Assembly: GCA_035235625.1 (NCBI GenBank)
Contig: CP141149.1
Coordinates: 7,656,893-7,720,892, forward strand
DNA from: Saururus chinensis
Taxonomy: Eukaryota; Streptophyta; Magnoliopsida; Piperales; Saururaceae
DNA length: 64,000 nucleotides
Reading direction: 5' to 3'
A program made the position numbers and the translations under genes. Under the pieces are notes generated by a model, which worked only from the letters and a program-made list of their open reading frames with translations, was not told where the DNA came from and searched no databases. Position 1 is the stretch's first letter, and the number at the start of each line of letters is the position of its first letter. Positions 1-11,434 of the stretch are shown piece after piece.

Positions 1-126
1 GGCTCCTCTCTACCTCCACCTCTGCCCCTTCCTTCTCCACATTTGTCTCCTACTCCTCCTTATTCTCCTTATTCCTCTCCTTCCCTTCCTCCTCACCTCC
101 TCCATCTTGTTCCCCTCCTCTCAATT
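1..126. repeat. CT-rich low-complexity tract
   Basis: Almost pure pyrimidine on the + strand (runs of CTCCT and CCTTCC). No reading frame or gene signal is visible. It directly precedes a TGTCAAGACCC sequence that looks like an LTR edge. Confidence 0.6.
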
Positions 127-2700
127 TGTCAAGACCCTGACCTGGAGAACACGGGTCAAGGATAGGGATACATACAAATGTAGTGTGGCTTGATTGAAGA
201 TAAAAATCATTTACTAACTAGTTATGCTCCAATTAAATAAAACATAAATCCAAGAGCAAATAACTTTAGCCAAATGAATCATCACATGGTAGAGTAATTA
301 CATATACAAAGTAAAAGAACAACTAAATATAGTCCCACTATCTAGCAAATTTCTATTGCTTCTACCCTTGTCACTCAAGAATATTATTGTTCCATGCTCT
401 CAAAGCTTCTCGCTAAGCATCGGGAAACCCGAATCATCTTTGTTTACAAGTACACACAGTGGAGAGGTTCATGCAAAATAAACTCACTTGTGAGCTTGTG
501 CCTAGTAAGTTAACTCACACACACTAATAGACAAACTCATTCTTTGAAAAATGTACATATATATGTAAGGTATATGAAACATCATTGAGATAATCATGAA
601 CCATCCTGCCTCAAATAATATTTATGTAAATCAAATGTCCGAGATTTACAAACATATACTAAAAGTTTCCACTTTTCCTAGGATATTGAAAAGGGCTTGT
701 AACATGGACCACCCGCATGCATCTGATACCAGTTTTGAAGGCTTTCCCCTCGCCTCCAAAAAATCCTGGGGAGCCCATGACTAATTTAGTATTTTTTTTA
801 TTTGTGTACTAGAAATAGAAATATATTTTATTATCTTGTTACCCAAACATATATATACCAATCTCACCATGCGGCATTGAAGCACATGGAAATCATGTTG
901 GAAACACATAGAAACAACATTACAATGTCACGTGAGTTAAATTACTCAACTACAGGTGCATGTTTAAAAGCTTGATTTTGGTGTTGTGGCATATTCATAA
1001 TTTTGGGGAAAATACCCAAAAATATCATATACTTATAAAATTTGGAACATAGTTAAATAACCTAATTAGTGACTCCGAATTAAATTGGTTGTATGAAATA
1101 ACATCAGAAAATATTCAGTTTCAAATTCAAGAAATGAATGCATAGTGCAAGAAATTTTAAACAATCAAATCTCAAAGTATATAAAATGGTGATAAAAACT
1201 CCGAATCAAGCAAGGATTTTTATGTTAGACAATGAGTCATAGAATAATTCCTGTACAAAATTTGGGAGCAATATGATCTGTTTTGAACATTAGGAAAAAT
1301 CCTAGAACATAAAACAACTAATTTGTAAATTTCAAATAGTGTGGATTCTAGAAAATCTAATAAATCAAGATTAATATCTAAAACTCCCCAAAATATAGGA
1401 TGAAGCTATACATGTTTGTGAATCTCAGATAATTTTGTAACCTATTCCATACAGAAAGATCCTGAAACAAAGTAAAAATCTAAAGTATTGCCAACTGATT
1501 GAAAAGAAAACTTCAAAAAGAAATTACTTTTTGAATAGGATAAAGTCTATAAAATCTTTTCCAAATTAAATAAGATGGAAGTGTTAGAAACATGTAACTG
1601 AAATTTCCAATTAGAAAAACAACTGGCAGCCTTGAAACTGACTTTTCCATAGACATAGTATAATATGAGGCAACTTAACACAACATGAATCAATCTCTAA
1701 TCAAAGAAATTGATTATAAAGACTATATAGTAATTGAAAATATCAAACAAAAGACTGTATGGCATGCATAGAACCATGAAATAGTAAAAAAAAAAAACAT
1801 TTAAGGATACTTTTCCATCAATCATGATAATATCATAAAATCATGTATCAAAACATAACTTGAGCATGTAAGAAGAAAACTCTAATCTCATATATGCAAA
1901 GTTATACAGGAAATTGAGCATAGGCAAATAAATTAACAAGTGCTACTTACCTCCAATTCGCATCCTAAAAACTTGATATGAAGGAGATAAGAAACCAAAA
2001 TTCTTCCTTGATCGAAAACACTAATTCATAGAAACAAATCTTAGGATCCTACTTCTAACAAATCAATCGAATTGAATAATAATGAAAAGCTTAATCCACT
2101 TACCTTGAGAGAACCCTAAGAGTCTCAAATCAGAACCCTACTAGGCGTACAAGTTGAGGAGGATTTCAGCAAAGAGGATCCAAAGGTAGGGGTTTTCCAA
2201 AAGCTTTTAAATGGCTCTTCAATAGTGGTCTTGAAGCAATCAAGACAATGGAGGAGGTGGAAGAAGAAAGAGAGCAAAGTAAAAGAGAAGAAAAGAGCAA
2301 GAGAAAGGGAGGGGTTGTGTAGAGAGAGAAACACAAGGGAAAGAGAGGTGTACAAGTTAAATAAAGAGGGAGAGAAAGGCAAGAGATAGGTGGCCACTTT
2401 ATGAGAAGAGTCATTTTTTGGGCAACTTCTTTTCCCCTTTTAGATTCATTCCAAGCTTAGCCAAAGGGATCAAATTAAATCGGTTCAATATTTATTATCC
2501 TCAATATGGCGCCAAAGCAAGTCTTGGTGGATTGGTTAGAGTGCTTAGTCGATTTAGGCTTTGCCCGGCTAGGTTCCATACACTTGTTTACTTACCTGTT
2601 TGTCTGATTTTCATCAAACGAAGCCGAAAAAATCCCTAAAATTTTTCTAAAAAATATAAAAAAAAAATCATGGATGTTTCACTTTATTTTCCTTCTCCAC
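127..2700 (-). mobile_element. Possible solo LTR or LTR fragment, no coding capacity
   Basis: The stretch begins with TGTCAAGACCCTGACC, the kind of edge (TGTCA..CCC) seen on the gypsy LTRs later in this window. On the minus strand a TATA-like CTTTATTTAAC lies near 2360 and is followed by a long CT-rich leader and splice-donor-like AAGGTAAG near 2100, which is the arrangement of an LTR promoter with a 5' leader. I could not find a matching right edge or a target-site duplication, so the right border is a guess. Apart from this the stretch is AT-rich with no gene. Confidence 0.3.
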
Positions 2701-5700
2701 ATCTCCTGCTCCTTTTCCCTTAAACCCAATGGGATTCGTCGTGAACAAGCCACAAATTTATTAAAAAAATTCAATTATAAGATCAACTACATAAAAGAAG
2801 AATGTCTTATATTTTTATTCAATTTTGAGATCTCAAATGTAAAACTACAAGATGACAACTCATTAGTGGGTTTAGAGCTAATTTGACCAATACTCAACTA
2901 TTAAATAGTTAGTTTATGAGTTACCTTTGCACATTAAAAGGGACCTTTCTTCTCAGTCGCCTCCTTCTCTAGTGCCAACAACCTACTATGGGAGATAATT
3001 TACAATTTGACAATTGACATTTTGGCAATTTACTTTTTAAAGCCATTGAGAAGTTTGGCACTTTGACAATTCATAGCTCATAATCAAGTACAAATAATAC
3101 CTATGCTTTTAAAAAGAAAAAATTAGTTGAAGGTGTTTATGGGTTCATTTGTTAATATTAGAGCTTATAATGCAAACAAAATATTTTTAAATAGCTCCAT
3201 GACTAGTTCGCATTGAATCCTACTAGGTTCTCGGAAGAAGGAAGAGAAGGAGGAAGAGAGGAGACAGAGGGGGACAAGGAAGAGGGGGGGGGGGAGGCAG
3301 AGAAGGAGGGAAGATGGACTTCAAGGTAGAGATGATAGGGAAGAAGGTGACTAGAGGCTGATGAGGTGAAGGGGAGCTAGAGTTATAGCCATAACAAGAG
3401 TTGGAGGGGAGGTTGTAAGAACATATGAGTGATATGCTAAGTTTATTGCCTAGTTTCTTTATCAAAATTATGTCATGAAACCATATGTATTTTACAAGTA
3501 TTAGAGTCTGATTTGTAGTTGTTATGGTCAAGTCAGATTTGAAATTAACTCTTAAAAAATAGGAGAAGACGTATTCTTATTGATCAAGGTGAAAGAATAA
3601 ATAATGTAAAGGGTTTTGAAGCATATCCTGATCACATTGGCATACATAAATTATTGAAAGAAGGATAAGAAATGTTTACAGAGGTTTCAAAAGGTTTTTA
3701 TGTGAAAAGGGCAAAATTTTAAATTATTAGGTAGAATGATCGATTGCTATACATAACTATTGAACATAACGATTGGTCACTGGAACATAATTTTTAAAGG
3801 CTAATGAATCGATTGATCACCCTAATAAATGATTGACATCACATGTTATAATGTTGTGCAAAACGAAGCCGAGAGTTATCAATCAATAACTTTTATAATT
3901 GATTGATCGCTTAAAGAATCATACACATTAAAAACAGTGGCCGATCGATCACTGTTTCGAACAATTGATCATTTCAAGAACTTCTTACCTAATTTAAGAA
4001 ATTTTGATTTCTAGTTCATTCCTTATTCAAGCACAAGCCCTAAACCAACTTATTGTGCTATATAAGGGTTATAAAATCACGAAATTGGAGAAAGAAAAAC
4101 CTAAAGGAGAAAAGAGAGAAGAGTTTACACCTTTTATAATTATTTTCTAAAGTATAGTTTATTTGAGCTTTGTATTGAAGAACTATAGTAAAGAAGACAA
4201 TCCACAACTGAAAAAGTTGATACATAGAGTGTCCAAAGAAGAGTTATAGTACTCTGTCATCAATGGGATATTGAACATTTTCATAAGGCCAAAGTCAATA
4301 AAACATAAAAGATTTTTGAAGACTGAAAGCAGATAGAGAGAAAGCAAGGATGAAAAAGTTTCAAGTACTTAGAGAAGACTTGAAGACCAACAATAACAAT
4401 CTAAATAAGAAGAACTTGTGTTAGAGTTTAAATAAAGTTAGTAGTTTGCTTGTGTCTATATAAAATCTAAATTTTTAGTTCATTGATTTAGTTCCTTTAG
4501 AATTGTTGTGGTTTTTTCTTTGAGTTTGGGGTTTTTTACGTAAATTACTATGTTTATGCATGCGTGGATTAATTGAATCATGATTGATTAATAATTTGAG
4601 AGTTTGTGTAAACAATTAGGTTTTAATAATTTTTATTTGATAAAAAAAAATCTGCACGTAAAGGCTAGAACTTTTAATTCTTACTTGTTAAAAGCATTAG
4701 TTTTAAAAACAATCTAATGATCCGCTAAGTTAATTACACAAATATTAAACTCTAAAAGGTACTTCAGTGAAAAAATAGACCTTGAGTAGAAGAAAAGAAG
4801 AGGTCATTGAGTTTTTTACTACCATGTGTAGCATTTCATATATGAGCATGTCTATTTTCAAAATTAGTTGAGATAGACCTACACACATTTTGAGAGGCCA
4901 GTAGATTATTTTGGGGAAACCCTCTTTTGTTAAAGTATCGCTCAACTTAATAAGTGAGAGCTTTTAAAGATCAAGTATGACTATAAAACTTATCACTGAT
5001 GTGTTCCTTGCTTCCTATATTAATTCTTCAAATTTAAAAAAAAGTAAAATTTAAAATAACTATTTTACTCTTTACTCCATTTAGTAACTTTTATACTTTG
5101 TTCATTGATTTTTATGAGAAGGATAATTTGAGTTAAGACAGTTAATACGAGACAAGGTTTTTTTCCTAAATCCAAATAATTAATATGTGATGGTGGGAGT
5201 ATAATTTTCAAGTCCACACCACTAATCCACACTTACATGAGACATAATGCATCTTAATTTCCAACGATGTAAGACATGGATTGGTCAAAACAAGGAGTTG
5301 GGCCAATCTTTGAGAGATGAGTTGTGGATCTTTTAGACAATCGACTTAATACGATAAATTTGTCATAAGAGCCAGACGATATGGATCAAGGAAGTAGCAA
5401 GTGATGTCCAGGAGCAAGGAATCGACCATCCTTTATGATTGAAATGGTTCGCAGCACAAAGATGAATTATGGAGCATGAGTCCCAACTACCGACCTCGTT
5501 GTACGTTTTATCATTATTTTCATTGTCTATATGCCTTTTGTGACACATTTATCATGCCTACATCGCATATTGTATATGAATTCTTCTGGGTGAATGAGTC
5601 TTGTATGAAGTCTTTTATTCAAAAAAGGGAAGCACAAGCTGAGCATTTTTGACCTAGCCGATACAGTGTGGACTCATTGCAGTTCTTTGTTCCTACTACC

Positions 5701-6440
5701 ATCTTTTACAGATATGATAAGGAGACACCCATCAACAGCTGTCTACTATTCCCATGATCCGAATGAGGATTAGAAGAACAATGTATTTGCATCCATTGCA
5801 TATATTATGGTTCTCCTGACACATTTTGTCCTTGTCACCGACTCCTTCATTGATAGGAATGAGCGAACGAGGCCAAAGCTCGAGTCTACAACCCTCTTTA
5901 TTACTTTCCGCTCCTTGATGGAAGATTGAGATGCCACCATGAAAGTTGCAGTGTCAATAGCATATCCGTGTTCTTGTTGAATTCTTAAATGGAAATTCCC
6001 GCGAGAATATTGTGTTTGGCTCCTTCCATGAGAATTATTTGGGCTGGGAGTCGACCTCCCAAAGCTGCCAATGAGAGGAAGAGAGAGGAGAAGAGCTCTG
6101 ACTTGAAGTGACACCTTTCCTACTCAAAAGTATTATTAAGAGATAGTGTCTCAAAATGAAGGGAAAGGGCGAGACTTGTAATTTGCAACCGTTCAAGATA
6201 CTCAAAAAAGTTAAATCTTTTAATAATTAAATATTCTTTCTATGTTATATTAATAGTTTTATTAAATTTTAGAAAATATAAATTTTAGTTTATTTTAAAA
6301 AAATAAATAAAGCTTTAATTTAAAACAAATGGAGTATATTATTTGAGGGGCCGTTAGATTTTGACCTGACGGGTCACCTGGGTACATTACTCGGGCAAAA
6401 GTAACTTTGAGTCATCTACATGACCCCTTTATTAATATGA
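2701..6440. other. AT-rich intergenic DNA, TE debris
   Basis: No credible gene. A polypurine tract with an 11-G run (3284-3294) lies at 3232-3316. Around 3700-4100 there are repeated ATTGATTGATC-type stretches followed by GCTATATAAGG (a TATA-like box), which resemble the segment near 63.2-63.5 kb read on the other strand; both may be pieces of one LTR family. 4640-6440 has only short open frames that look like nothing known. A TGTCTC hexamer (auxin-response-element core) is at 6147-6152, but a 6-mer can occur by chance. Confidence 0.5.
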
Positions 6441-6592
6441 GCTATTAGATTTTGATCCCATGGTTGGTGATGCCCGGACTCCTGGTAGCCCACGTGAACC
6501 AGCTCCTAATAATCTTTTTCATAATCTTCAATCTCTTGCATATAATTAATTATATTTATAGTTAAGAGGAGAGAGAAAGAGGGTTGTTTCCC

Positions 6593-6628
6593 ATGGGACT
6601 AGTCATAAGTGTGCTGTCTATCTCATAG
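6593..6628 (+). promoter_or_regulatory. Upstream ORF 1 (11 codons plus stop) in the AIL/PLT leader
   Basis: ATG in the context CCCATGGGA opens an 11-residue frame that ends with TAG at 6626-6628, upstream of the main start. The -3 position is C and +4 is G, a moderate initiation context. If the leader starts near 6575 this uORF would be translated before the main ORF and could lower its expression. This is inferred; no transcript data. Confidence 0.35.
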
Positions 6629-6664
6629 TTTTGCTCTTTTTACTTCTGCAATCTAAGCTGTAAT

Positions 6665-6700
6665 ATGGGTTATTCCCATTTACTGAGGAGAATAAACTAA
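6665..6700 (+). promoter_or_regulatory. Upstream ORF 2 (11 codons plus stop) in the AIL/PLT leader
   Basis: ATG at 6665 reads 11 codons to TAA at 6698-6700. It is in the same frame as the main ORF but closed 12 bases before the first in-frame ATG (6713). Together with the first uORF it puts two short frames in front of the transcription-factor start, of near-identical length. Confidence 0.35.
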
Positions 6701-6754
6701 TCTTCGGCCTATATGGTAACTCTTGAGTCTCCCTTCAAAGCAACATTCCTCTCC

Positions 6755-9700
6755 ATGAACATGAATAACTGGCTTTCATTCTCCCACTCTCCAGACAACT
6801 CTCCCTTCCATGGTCATCAGCATGCACCTCAGTCCCAGCTTCCTCTTTACACCACAGAGCCTGTTAATGGCAGCGCCTGCCAATCTCTTCAGATTCAAGG
6901 TACGCATATCTACCATATTCAACTGTAAATTTCCTATTACCATTTAATCACCTGCAACTAATTAATCGGTTAAGTACTGAGCCTTGCTGAATATTTGCAG
7001 ACTGGAACTTGATGGGTTCTCAAAATGAAAGAAATGGGCCAATGGTAGCAGATTTTCTCGGCGTGGGTAATCCGGAAAACCAGCCTGAATTGCCAATCTT
7101 GAATCAGATGCCTTCAATATACACAAACTATTCAAACTATGCATATCAACAAGAAGAAAGCTCAGAAGCTGCTGCTGCTACCGCGAATAAAGATTATAAC
7201 TGCCAAGGAAGTAGCAGCAATATGCAGTCACTCACTCTTTCTATGGGCAATTGTAAGGGATCCATTAGTATGGAAGGCACCACAGATCCTAGTAATGCGA
7301 TAGAAGTGGCACAAAGAAAGCCTGTGGACACATTTGGGCAGAGAACTTCCATATATAGGGGTGTGACAAGGTATATAATCCATTCTTCTAATGTCATCAT
7401 CTTTTCTAAGTGAAAAATCTTCAAAGTTTGTGTATAAACGCAATTGGGTCTAATCCTTCAAGATCAAACTCGTTGCCCATTCATTCGATAGACCTGTGTG
7501 ATTTACTACCGGCCATTTTTAGTGCATGCATGTGACATGTATACTAGTCTGCTGCTTCACCAAAGTATTAATTAAAATTGGCTGTTTGTGAGTGATGGAG
7601 CAGGCATAGATGGACAGGCAGGTATGAAGCACATCTCTGGGATAATAGCTGCAGAAGAGAGGGCCAATCAAGGAAAGGTCGCCAAGGTATGTTGTTCATG
7701 GAGGCAAATAGACTGCTTTCTGAGTGTTCGCCTTCTGAATTAAAAAATGTTCACCTGCAGAAGTTGCTAACAGCTGTTTGTTTGTTTTCTTTGGTGTCAT
7801 GGGGGTTCTGTTTTCAATGGCAAAATCCTCTTGCAGTTTATCTGGGTGAGTGTAAAATCTCCTCCCAAGTCCCATGCATTGAATGTGGCGGAGTACTGGT
7901 CTCCTCTCTGCTGTTCATCACCAGTGCTTATGTACTATTAATGCACTTGTGTAGGTGGGTATGACAAAGAAGAGAAGGCAGCTCGGGCTTATGATTTGGC
8001 CGCCCTCAAGTACTGGGGCGCCTCCACTACCACAAATTTTCCGGTATGAGGAATGATATGTTGATGCAAACAAAGTTAGTATATTGGGTTTGCAATGTTT
8101 TGAAATAATGACTCTAGCTTAAACTGTTCAGATCAGTAACTACGAGAAGGAATTGGAGGATATGAAGCAAATGACCAGGCAGGAGTGGGTTGCATCACTA
8201 AGAAGGTATGCACTCTCGTTGTCACTTCATTTGAAGTAATTAGGCACCCTAAGATGAATGTTGCTTTAAGTTTTCATCATCAAGATCGTCATTCCCCTTT
8301 TTCCAGTGAGCTATCTGGGGTTCTTGGCATAGATCCTATATCATATTTGCCTTCTATCAAAATAGAAATAATGGTATGATATAAGAAAACAAATGCTGTC
8401 AAAGCAAATGCTATCTATTTTGACAAAAACTCACGGTTTCGTTGACAGATTTCACAACTCAACGTAAATAATTTTAGTTTTTTGGGACGAACTTTAAAAC
8501 TCGTCTAAAATAGCTAGTAAGGTGATTTTTTTTTTCTTTGAAAAAATGGATCTTATTTGCGATGGATTGTGAAATTTGTTATAAAAAATGAGAAGTTGCG
8601 ACAAATAGCCCAACTCGTGGCAAATAATCTTATGAGTTGGGCTTCTCGTTGCAAATGTTGTTTTTCGACTAATGCTCATTTTTTTTGCAACAATTTTAGT
8701 AACTTGTGGCAAATAGTGATTTTTAACACGAATTTTTAATCGAGGCAAAAAATTTGCCTCAAATAAAGAACACCACCTGTTGGGATAGGACCATAGGCCC
8801 GCGTAGCTCTAATAAAGAACGCCTTCTGGTGAATCGGCTGTTCTTCGTGTAAGGCCGTCCATGGGTGGGTCGGGAGGATTTAATGAGAGCTCCATCTAAG
8901 GCATCTGTCTAATCTTTGCTTATTTGGTAGAGTTATCTTATACAACACACAAGCATGCGGGCAAACAGCAGACAAGGTATGGGGCCCACTAAAGCATGCC
9001 CTCCTTCTTTATTGTCCCTGACCGTGGGTCCAGCCCCATGTCTGCATTTCTGTCTGCCTACCAGTCACTGAATACATTTTCTAATCTATTTGGAAACACA
9101 GCCTGAGACTTCCATGAATGAGATTAATTGGTCTGAACGTATTTCATAGCTCAATCTATAAATGCAGAATTTGATTCAAAACTGAACAATGTTTCATTGG
9201 GATGATTATACTTGAGACTTGGATACTATAATTTGTGTGATTCCTGCAACCCTTTCTAATTTCCCTAAGTACTGCTGTATATATATTGCTTTACTGATGG
9301 CCCTCATTGGGCTGCTTATTACAGAAAAAGCAGTGGCTTCTCGAGGGGTGCATCCATGTACCGGGGCGTTACGAGGTAAGTTGTACTATAAAAACACACG
9401 CATCGATGAGCATTGGCGTCATAGGAAATCTTACATTATGCAACCAAACTGCAGGCATCACCAGCAGGGACGGTGGCAAGCAAGGATTGGCCGAGTTGCT
9501 GGAAACAAAGACCTTTACCTTGGAACATTTAGTATGTTTATGGTATTTGGGAGAAGTTAATTAATTAATTGTGCAATTACTAGAATATATAATGAGGATT
9601 TCACTTTCATATATATTCCCCCTTCTCATATTAATAGCTTTATTAAAAAAGTGCATCAAACTAGACTAGCTAGCTGAATCAAAATTGTCATGCACCGACA

Positions 9701-10598
9701 CAATGGATGCCTTTCTGGCGTGTAAATTTATGTCATAAGGCTTACCTGCTTCACATGCATTGTGCTAAATCGAAGTAGCAAAGAACAGAACACAGTAGCT
9801 AACCATGTTCATGTAGTATCATAAGAAATACTGTTGCATGCAGGTACGGAAGAGGAAGCTGCTGAGGCATATGACATAGCTGCTATCAAGTTCAGGGGTC
9901 TAAATGCAGTGACCAACTTCGACATGAGCCGCTACGACGTGAGCAGCATCATGGAGAGCAGCACACTCCCCATCAAAGGTGGTTCCTCAAAGTCCACTGA
10001 CCCTTCAAAGCGCAGAGAAGACATGAAGGCATTGAACTGTTCTCCCTTACTGCACCATTCCATGCAATATGAAGGCTATCCTCCTCTCTCCCACCCTGCC
10101 TTGTCGTATGATAATCAGCAGCAACTAACACCCCATGAGCTTCAGTTTGGCTCACCCTTCAATCAGACCTACCTCTCTAACCCATCATTCCAGCATCATT
10201 CCAACAGTATTCATGAGGCTTCCAGCTTTTACCCCAGCTACTGCAACACCCACCACCACCAGTCAGGTAACAATCTCCGCAACCTGACGGGTGTGGGTCA
10301 GTCCTCCTTGGATAGTACAGAGGATGCTTCTAACGCTGTAAATAACACTGTCTCCCTCTTCAATGGAGGCGGCTTCTATGGGGAGGGGTTCGCAATGGTG
10401 GGAGATTCATCAGCAGCGGTGAGTGATGGGGGAAGAGGGGAGCTTAAGCTTGACAATGGAAGTGCAGCCGACTTGGCGCAGGTGGTCAAGGTGGATTACG
10501 ACATGGGGCCGGCCGGAGGGAGTTCCACGGACTGGCCGTCGGCGGAATCAGTTAGGGTTTCCAACCATGGGATGTTCACAATGTGGAATGGGATATGA
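6755..10598 (+). CDS. AIL: AINTEGUMENTA-like/PLETHORA-type double-AP2 transcription factor (nine exons)
   Basis: Nuclear DNA-binding regulator of the euANT group (stem-cell, root and embryo patterning in this family). Exons read by GT/AG and frame: 6755-6899, 7001-7370, 7604-7686, 7837-7845, 7955-8043, 8132-8205, 9325-9375, 9455-9531, 9844-10598; product 550 aa. An in-frame ATG at 6713 would add 14 residues; 6755 is preferred because it gives [10 protein letters not shown], the usual N-terminus of the group. Visible marks: WLSFSHSP (euANT2-like), ADFLG (euANT3-like), [14 protein letters not shown] opening AP2 repeat 1, the [10 protein letters not shown] insertion in repeat 1, [20 protein letters not shown], linker with [12 protein letters not shown], repeat 2 from [18 protein letters not shown] to [11 protein letters not shown], Ser/His/Gly-rich tail ending MFTMWNGI. 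The BABY BOOM motif SMIKTWLR is not seen, so a PLT/AIL rather than a BBM orthologue is favoured. All splice phases agree and no stop or frameshift is present, so it is probably active. Orthology within the group is not decided. Confidence 0.95.
7837..7845 (+). other. 9-base micro-exon of the AIL/PLT gene
   Basis: TTTATCTGG sits between TTGCAG (7831-7836) and GTGAGT (7846-7851). Joined between exon 3 (ending CAA G) and exon 5 (starting GTGGGTATG) it supplies the residues V-Y-L-G that start the conserved VYLGGYD stretch of AP2 repeat 1. Without it the repeat would lose three residues in frame. A 9-nt exon at this place is a known hallmark of AP2/ANT genes, which confirms the family call. Confidence 0.93.
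8430..8770. mobile_element. MITE-like palindromic insertion in intron 6
   Basis: Intron 6 (8206-9324) is far longer than the other introns (79-312 bases). Its first part is AT-rich and holds repeated TTTGCGA/GCAAAT words and an inverted repeat (GCCCAACTCGT at 8608-8618 against ATGAGTTGGGC near 8632-8642). Such GCGAC/GCAAAT subterminal words are common in plant CACTA and Mutator non-autonomous elements. I cannot fix its ends or a target duplication. The rest of the intron (8771-9324) shows nothing recognisable. Confidence 0.35.
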
Positions 10599-11434
10599 AC
10601 GGTACAGAGTTTGCATTCTTGATTGTGGAGTCATAGCAGAAGCCTCCATTCTAAGTTTTGCTTCCAAAATTTTTCGCCATCAGAAAACAAGCTGGTATGC
10701 TTGGAATCTTGCTTCTTTTTGTGCTTAGAAACATCTGAATTCATATTGTCTGAATTAGATATAAAGAAATTGTCTGCATTGTGCTGCGTAAATAGTTGAA
10801 AGAAATCAAATACAAGATCTCACTTGGCTCACAATCGTTAGATTCTAGCGATGTGACATGAAGCTGCACTGCACATTATAGCAAGGCGGAAGGAATTAAA
10901 ACTGAACTGCAATTTATCTCCTACTTCGATCACAATATTATGACTAAGTAAGAATTTACGCCTCAATGGACCAACGGAAAAATAGGAGAATACTAGTTGA
11001 TTCGAAGGCAAAGTACTTTCACGGTCCTAAATTAATAGTTTTATTTTGTTAAATTTAAGTGGTTGGGTACTTGAAAAAGAATATAATAAGCTTATATTTT
11101 ATTCTCTTAGATGTGGGTTTTATCATTTAATAAAAATTATTATTTTTTCAAATGTGGCAATATTAAATAAAAGGAGTATTAGGATATGAGATCACAAGCT
11201 AATTGGAAGGTGGGATATAGGAAGATCTTGCTAATTAACCTAGGCATTGAAAAGTTTTCATGAATAATGCGAGAAGACACATTTGGCACATTTGGAGAAC
11301 CTTGATCAGTCGACTCACACGATTGGTCTCATAATCTCACAAGGAAAATTTTAGAGGAATCAAGTTGGGAATGGAGAACCTGGGCAAGATCACTTGGTAG
11401 AGCACTTGTGAGCCCCATGAGTGAAGTCGATTCA
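10599..11434. other. 3' UTR of the AIL/PLT gene and intergenic DNA
   Basis: About the first 150-200 bases after the TGA at 10596-10598 are the likely 3' UTR; an A-rich GATATAAAGAAATTG near 10758 could act as poly(A) signal region. No miR172-like target was looked for beyond eye inspection and none stands out, as expected for the euANT group. The remainder is AT-rich with no gene. Confidence 0.5.

Larger units (their letters stand above)
6441..6754 (+). promoter_or_regulatory. Core promoter and 5' leader of the AIL/PLT gene
   Basis: A TATA-like TATATTTATAG lies near 6550, about 200 bases upstream of the preferred start codon. It is followed by a GA-rich leader (GAGGAGAGAGAAAGAGGG, near 6565-6585), common in plant 5' UTRs. 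The transcription start is not visible from sequence alone; if it lies just after the TATA-like box the leader would contain two short upstream ORFs (separate entries). No intron in the leader is evident. Confidence 0.45.

Noticed and set aside
5770-6114. 114-codon minus-strand frame upstream of the AIL/PLT gene
   Set aside because: No recognisable domain, composition not clearly coding, no neighbouring splice structure; could be chance.
6147-6152. TGTCTC auxin-response element in the AIL/PLT promoter
   Set aside because: Single 6-mer with no paired or spaced copy; not enough support for a separate feature.
7689-7964. 91-codon frame across introns 3-4 of the AIL/PLT gene
   Set aside because: Intron read-through; the correct exons lie in other frames and splice in phase.
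10423-10728. 101-codon frame over the last exon
   Set aside because: Shadow of the C-terminal exon in another frame.
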